Positions 7,569 to 11,290 of a stretch of DNA of 11,290 nt are shown here, piece by piece (the first letter of the stretch is position 1; every line of letters begins with the position of its first letter). The stretch covers positions 1 to 11,290 of the forward strand of contig JBBHKE010001087.1 of the NCBI GenBank assembly GCA_037447655.1. The letters run 5' to 3'. Origin of the DNA: Zygnema cylindricum. Lineage: Eukaryota > Streptophyta > Zygnematophyceae > Zygnematales > Zygnemataceae. The notes beneath the pieces are model-generated. The model had not been told where the DNA came from, did not search any database, and worked only from the letters and a program-made list of their open reading frames with translations. Both the position numbers and the translations under genes were made by a program.

Positions 7569-10500
7569 CTGCTCACCAAAAAGCACCACAATATTTTTTA
7601 GGAAAGAGAAACACAATCTGGCGATGTAAAAAATAAAAGCTTCAGAAGAGCCCACTTGTAACACGACTACCCATAATACCACAAAATGTTGAACCACCAT
7701 GCAGTTCTGAATCATTTCATTCTGCTTGAAAAATTGAATGACTGAGGTCGTACTTTACCCTATTCGACCGGTGGAATGTAGTACTTGCGCAAATTAAGCT
7801 TCTGTTACCATTAGGTCTACCTCAGAATAACTGATACAAGTTGTCTACTTTAGGTAAATGTTTGAGATTTGTCTCCTTAAGCTATTTTGTGGTACACACT
7901 CGGTTATGGTCATTTGTTGACCAAAAAAATAGGAACAAAAAACAAAAAAGGTAGCAAATGTTCTCTGCTTTTGTCTACAGAGTAGTTTTTGTCCAACGCG
8001 TGTCAAATTTATGGAAATTTCCTTTAAAACGCTTATAAACATCCAAAGATTAATTGTGTTTTAACAGCGAGTCGAAATACTATTTAAATTGTAAATGTCA
8101 GGATGCAGTATTTTGTTACTGGCATTTATTACGACGAAGTGATAAATATTTAACAAGATGCACTAAGCTGTTTAGTACCCCCTTATCGTACTCCCTTGAG
8201 TCTAACAACGGCCTCCCATCGAACCATGACAATTTCTCACAATCTTAACCACAAAAAATTAGAGCTAGCTTTTATAGCATACTCACCTCCGAATGCTGAA
8301 GCCTCCTCAAAGGTGTTTTTGTCTGTTTCGATCCTGCCACATCATCACTCTCCTCACCCTGTACATCCTCTTGGCTGCTTCTAGGACAAACATAGACTTC
8401 TTTTTGTCCCCAATTTCTTCCATATCCACCTTCAGAAGTGCCTTCGTCTCCCTCGGCTTTGCCTTCTTCCTCACATCCATTATATAAGGACAAGTCGGAA
8501 GAATCCATCCCTTGTCCCCCCTCTTCCTGGTTTACACCATTTTCGGAACCTCGAAACCACTGCCTTACTCTATCCTCCTCCGAAGTAAGTAGTCTTTCTG
8601 CCCTACCGTTTTGAAGTTGTGTTGAAAAGGGAGGAGAATTCTCTCCCCCATTTTGAACTCGAGTAGAAGAGGGAGAGAGATTTGATCTGCCGTTCTGACA
8701 TTCGGTTGCAATGGAAGAAAGACTTTGCCTCCCTCTCAAAACTTGGCCGTTAGAGGAAAAGGAGTTGGGACTCCTATTCTGAAATTGATTCGATGAGGGC
8801 GAAAACATTTGGCTTGCATTCTGAACCTCAGTCAAAAAAGGAGAGGAATTTTGCCTTCCGTTTTGGACTTGGGAAGAAAGGTGAGAGAGACTCGGTCCCC
8901 CGTTCTGAATTAGGCTTGACCGGGGAAGAGAAATTGGCCTCTCACTCTGACCTTGGATCAAAGACGGAGGAGGATTTCGGCTCCCGTTCTGTACTTCGGT
9001 TGGAACGGGAAAAGAACTTTGCCTCTCATTTTGACCTTGGATAGGAAAAGAAGAAAAGTTTTGCCTCCCGTTCTGACTTTGAATAGCAGGTTGACCCCCA
9101 TCTTGAAGTCTTAACCTCTCATTTTGTGTTCCCGGATCGACTGTGGTTCTTATCTCAGGCGAGTGTCTTATTAACCACGGTTGTCTCATAGCGATAAGCG
9201 ACTCTCCGTCTAGAACATTCCGGGATCCTCTCGGAGATGGGAGTGTAGGAGATTCGATTTGAAGACCCCATTGTAATCTCCTAGAAGGAGGTTCCCAATG
9301 AAGCCCTAAAGCCGCCAGTCGAAGTAGTTGAAACTGTTTCTGAAGAGGTTCTTCGTACGGTATCAAGCCTGGACAAGGAAATGTTGAGGAACAGAATAAA
9401 GTGAAAATCAGAATAGTAAACACCTGATGAATTTATGATGCCAAACGGAGAAAAACTAGTCGTGTCTTTGCTAAGAATATCCCTAAAGAAAACCCCAAAC
9501 TGAAGCTTCTTCAGGGCACAGTAAATTTTGGACAACCAAAGAAGGAAAGAAAATGGTTACCTCCATCACAAAGCAAATCAGATAAGTTGCGAACATGGGG
9601 TGGTAATTGCGTTTCCTGCAAAAACCCACAGATTCTACTTCAGAAAAAACTCATACAAAAAAATCAAAATCATGAACATTTTGACAATGAAAACTTTTGC
9701 ATGATGGCCCAAAGCTCTAGTATTGTTAAAAAAAATTATGGCCAAAGAATATTATTAAGTGGATGAGCATAACATCGCCTAATTTTAAACTACTAAAAAC
9801 TACTGACAAGAAATGTAAGAACCAAGGTACTCATAGACGAATAACAACCTGTTAGACTTTGACACGTCAATATCAAAGCAATATCCACTATTGGTACGGA
9901 AAATAATGACAAACCACCAAGTTTTCGAACTCAAAGATACTGAATAAAACGTTAAAAAAAGGGAAACTAACCTGATCCACAACATTGTGGTGAATATCAT
10001 GAATGATTGGACGATAATCGCCCAAAAAGAACTGCAAAAAGTAGAAACAGACTCAATAAGAAGAATGTCCAAATATCAGACAAGGATGCTACATGCCGTG
10101 GTCGTGAGATTCTTCCAAGTACTTTCTTCCTTTAAGCACATCAGAAGGGAGTAGTTACCAAAGCCTGACCGTGCAGTTTTTAAAACCCTAAAATGACTAC
10201 ACAAACATGAATATACACATAAATAAACAAAAATGCTCCATTAACACTCCATGATACTACACCTCTCTCCCCCCCTCCTATATCCCAGCCTTCCTATGAC
10301 CTGCAATCCACAGTATATTATAGACATAAAAAAACCGGCATTTTTATCCCTCAGGGCCTTGAACAAAACATTAGCTTAAGCATAACCGGCTGAAAATGAA
10401 CCGTGGATATCAATGACAATATGCCGCCATCTGAAAAAGGCATGCGAGTCAGATATGGACAAACCTGGTCAAACAGAGAATTTTTCCATCGTTCACTACT

Positions 10501-11260
10501 TTCCATGGAAAAGTAAAACACTTGTCCCACCTCATCTGAAACCACGAGAGATGTACCGTTACTGCAGTCACCATAACAAAAACATATCAACAATGAGATA
10601 GTAATATTTTTAAGAAAAGGGCGTCACAACGCAAATGACTTTCCACTCACTAGACCAGTGGCTTTTTTGTGCATATATAGATTTGAGTTAATGAAAGAAG
10701 AATCATACTATTGTTAATACACAAGAGTGTTCTGTACTAAATTCATTAGTGTTCCTTTCTAGATTTTTTGACAACACCTCACAAAGTTGACAGCATGATA
10801 TTTGAAAAAGAAAACTAACTGTTGTAATGAATTTTGATATCATATAAAAAAATATGTGAAAATGGCCGAATCTCTAAAACTTGTTTCCTTACACCAACAT
10901 TCTTCAAGGCAACCAGTTTAAATTTTGTTATGTCATCATTAGGCATTAAAATTAAAAAAGTGAAAAATAGTATTTATTTGGCTATTCCAGATTAAGTACT
11001 CTCCTCACTAAAAAGATGTGTTACCAGCAGATGTGCCCTAAAGAAGAACTCCCAGACAAACTTCAGAAAAGAATATCCTGCCTAGGTTTGCAAAAATACA
11101 CATACGGTGAAAAGTGGCCATCGACAAGCTCAAATTTTGTGAAATCTTTGAAGACTTTCAGAGCCTCTCCTGACCATATATTCCAAATGATGACCCGACC
11201 ATCATATCCGGCACTCATCACTATTCGAGGATCGCGAGGATGTCTATCCAAGACATACAC
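6780..11260 (-). CDS. BRWD3-like: BRWD/PHIP-like WD40 protein gene, 5'-partial, six exons in window
   Basis: Join, in transcript order: 11260-11106, 10561-10465, 10031-9972, 9615-9561, 9368-8287, 7568-6780. Every intron is GT-AG and the phases fit (155 nt leaves CC, completed by T to Pro; then 0, 0, one base carried, 0). About 745 residues are encoded if translation stops at TAG 6780-6782. The protein matches, in order, the plant WD40-bromodomain family: last WD40 blades, FFLGDYRP block, ETQLPPH block, LIPYEEPLQ/ALGLHW block, low-complexity region, RPQRQAAKMAL block. Family knowledge: animal BRWD/PHIP proteins are nuclear chromatin factors and CUL4-DDB1 substrate receptors; plant members carry the same propeller and usually a downstream bromodomain. 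The N-terminus lies beyond the right edge. No bromodomain is seen here. A nuclear chromatin role is inferred from the family and from the basic/AT-hook region. Exon identity is firm; the 3' end is not. Confidence 0.85.
6873..6989 (-). repeat. 39-bp coding tandem repeat, 3 units
   Basis: Three in-frame units of 13 codons at 6989-6951, 6950-6912 and 6911-6873. They encode RNQEGGERTFSQA, RNQEGGQRMFSQA and RNQEGGERMFSQA. They are nearly identical, so this array is much younger than the 14-residue array in the previous coding exon. Confidence 0.92.
7212..7223 (-). other. AT-hook core (RGRP) codons
   Basis: The peptide TPRKRGRPSRKIKRD has the RGRP core with basic residues on both sides, the standard AT-hook form for binding the minor groove of AT-rich DNA. 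It lies about 50 residues after the conserved RPQRQAAKMAL block. DNA binding is inferred from the motif only. Confidence 0.65.
7569..8286 (-). other. BRWD-like intron, 718 bp
   Basis: The intron runs between donor GTGAGT at 8286 and the tandem acceptor around 7566-7574. It is AT-rich with no recognised element inside. Minus-strand open frame continues upstream of the acceptor to 7715, but that part reads as hydrophobic intron translation and lacks family similarity. Confidence 0.7.
8287..9368 (-). CDS. BRWD3-like: BRWD-like exon: LIPYEEP/ALGLHW block plus 14-residue repeat tract
   Basis: A 1082-nt exon; the acceptor is CTTGTCCAG (AG at 9370-9369) and the donor is GGAG|GTGAGT. The first 40 residues are conserved: GLIPYEEPLQKQFQLLRL then AALGLHWEPPSRRLQWG (family: MIPYPEPYQ..FQ.RRLGALGIEW.PSS). 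From 9126 the sequence turns into Gln/Asn/Ser/Pro-rich repeats. Eleven full 14-residue units run from 9075 to 8614, and then a degenerate unit starting QNGRAERLL. After the repeats comes an acidic, Glu/Gly-rich part (SDLSLYNGCEEEGKAEGDEG). It corresponds in place to the acidic Ser/Glu-rich linker of other plant members. The exon ends KTPLRRLQHSE in phase 0. The repeat tract is not something I recall from other family members. Confidence 0.85.
8614..9075 (-). repeat. 42-bp coding minisatellite, 11 units
   Basis: Eleven head-to-tail units of exactly 14 codons, typed by QNGRQNSSPFLTEV (others: QNGRQNFSSFPIQG, QNERQSSFPVPTEV, QNGGENSPPFSTQL, QNGRSNLSPSSTRV). The anchor is QNG/QNE/QSE every 14 residues; one unit has LRG instead. 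A longer divergent unit (9126-9076) precedes them and a partial one follows from 8613. Units differ by substitution but never in length, which suggests an old array held in frame. The predicted protein is disordered and polar. Confidence 0.92.
9561..9615 (-). CDS. BRWD3-like: BRWD-like exon: ETQLPPH block
   Basis: A 55-nt exon: 18 codons plus one base. It reads ETQLPPHVRNLSDLLCDG, and its last G opens a glycine codon completed by the next exon. The plant family has ETQL.PHRRNL.DPLCDSS. The donor is GGAG|GTAACC. The following intron (9369-9560) is 192 bp. Confidence 0.88.
9616..9971 (-). other. BRWD-like intron, 356 bp
   Basis: GT-AG intron (GTTAGT donor, TTTTTGCAG acceptor). It is AT-rich and no further feature was recognised. 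Confidence 0.8.
9972..10031 (-). CDS. BRWD3-like: BRWD-like exon: FFLGDYRP block
   Basis: A 60-nt exon of exactly 20 codons in phase 0, with a CTTTTTGCAG acceptor and a CAG|GTTAGT donor. It encodes FFLGDYRPIIHDIHHNVVDQ. The plant family has FFLGDYRPLIRDT.GNVLDQ here, and animal PHIP/BRWD has the related FFHSDYRPLIRD. The block directly follows the propeller and is one of the most conserved signatures of the family. Confidence 0.9.
10032..10464 (-). other. BRWD-like intron, 433 bp
   Basis: GT-AG intron between the closing WD40 blade and the FFLGDYRP exon. No other feature recognised. Confidence 0.8.
10465..10561 (-). CDS. BRWD3-like: BRWD-like exon: closing WD40 blade
   Basis: The exon is 97 nt, bounded by the CTGCAG acceptor and the CAG|GTTTGT donor. 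Its first base completes the proline left open by the previous exon. It then reads NGTSLVVSDEVGQVFYF and MESSERWKNSLFDQ. This is the last propeller strand set; the plant family reads FSPDGTSIVLSDDVGQIY at this point, and the SD-VGQ core is retained. Joining the two exons restores FSPNGTS, which strongly supports the splice sites. Confidence 0.88.
10562..11105 (-). other. BRWD-like intron, 544 bp
   Basis: GT-AG intron (GTATGT donor, CTGCAG acceptor). The sequence is AT-rich with several A/T runs. I see no coding similarity, structured RNA or transposon signature in it. Confidence 0.8.
11106..11260 (-). CDS. BRWD3-like: BRWD-like exon: penultimate WD40 blade
   Basis: The acceptor is a long pyrimidine tract ending in CTCAG (AG at 11262-11261); the donor is CC|GTATGT (GT at 11105-11104). 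The exon opens with VYVLDRHPRDPRIVMSAGYD, followed by GRVIIWNIWSGEALKVF. This is a WD40 repeat in which the usual GH is GY and the terminal WD is WN, as in plant BRWD proteins (family form: MSAGYDG...VWDIWEG). It ends in FELVDGHFS plus the first two bases of a proline codon. It is the rightmost coding sequence in the window, so preceding exons must lie outside. Confidence 0.88.
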
Positions 11261-11290
11261 CTGAGAAAGAGAGAAAAAAGAGAAAGAGGA

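Noticed and set aside
7589-7594. Alternative upstream acceptor in the same intron (ATCGCCAG, near 7619)
   Set aside because: It has a good pyrimidine tract, but joined to the phase-0 donor at 8287 it shifts the frame and meets a TGA before the conserved part.
7569-7715. Open frame extending the AT-hook exon to 7715
   Set aside because: The extra part translates to hydrophobic sequence with no family similarity, and a phase-0 acceptor at the CAG tract joins it correctly to the previous exon.
8793-9044. Plus-strand open frame with apparent repeats (LGLTGEE, LGSKTEE)
   Set aside because: Antisense shadow of the 14-residue repeat exon; the periodicity comes from the real minus-strand array.
8614-9075. 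CRISPR-like periodic array
   Set aside because: The units are contiguous without unique spacers, lie in a coding exon of a eukaryotic gene, and diverge in a codon-constrained way.

Overview
The window looks like nuclear DNA of a land plant. The strongest evidence is a spliced minus-strand gene whose conceptual protein closely matches the plant WD40-bromodomain family (BRWD/PHIP-like). All four internal junctions between the conserved exons are GT-AG, keep the reading frame, and fall inside conserved family motifs. The repeat load, including an old reverse-transcriptase element, suggests a repeat-rich genome, but I cannot name the species or clade.

Right part (about 6780-11260, minus strand): six exons of the BRWD-like gene. 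The gene enters from the right edge, and its N-terminal propeller blades lie outside the window. The exons encode the last WD40 blades, the conserved post-propeller blocks (FFLGDYRP, ETQLPPH, LIPYEEPLQ, ALGLHWEP), and a long lineage-specific exon built on eleven exact-length 14-residue repeats. A basic exon follows, with the conserved RPQRQAAKMAL block, an AT-hook core (RGRP) and a second repeat of three 13-residue units. That last exon either stops at TAG 6780-6782, giving a protein without a bromodomain, or is spliced at a weak donor at 6810/6809 to exons beyond the left edge.

Middle part (about 1878-5712, minus strand): a decayed retroelement with a non-LTR-type reverse transcriptase. Motif A (QVD), motif B (GTRKGDALGG) and motif C (VADDT) are all readable, but in different frames and with stop codons. 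The post-RT domain follows, then a C-terminal block at 2472-2999, then a 3' tail present twice in tandem. About 1.1 kb without reverse-transcriptase similarity (3000-4165) separates the two coding blocks. It holds a 60-bp tandem repeat and two hairpins and is probably a nested insertion.

Between the element and the gene (5635-6108), a 78-bp direct repeat brackets a 318-bp CpG-rich segment with 18-bp tandem repeats and four short perfect hairpins. The left 1.4 kb holds diverged direct repeats rich in ACCCG/CGGGT motifs and no gene. No CRISPR array, tRNA, rRNA, operon or bacterial signal was seen.
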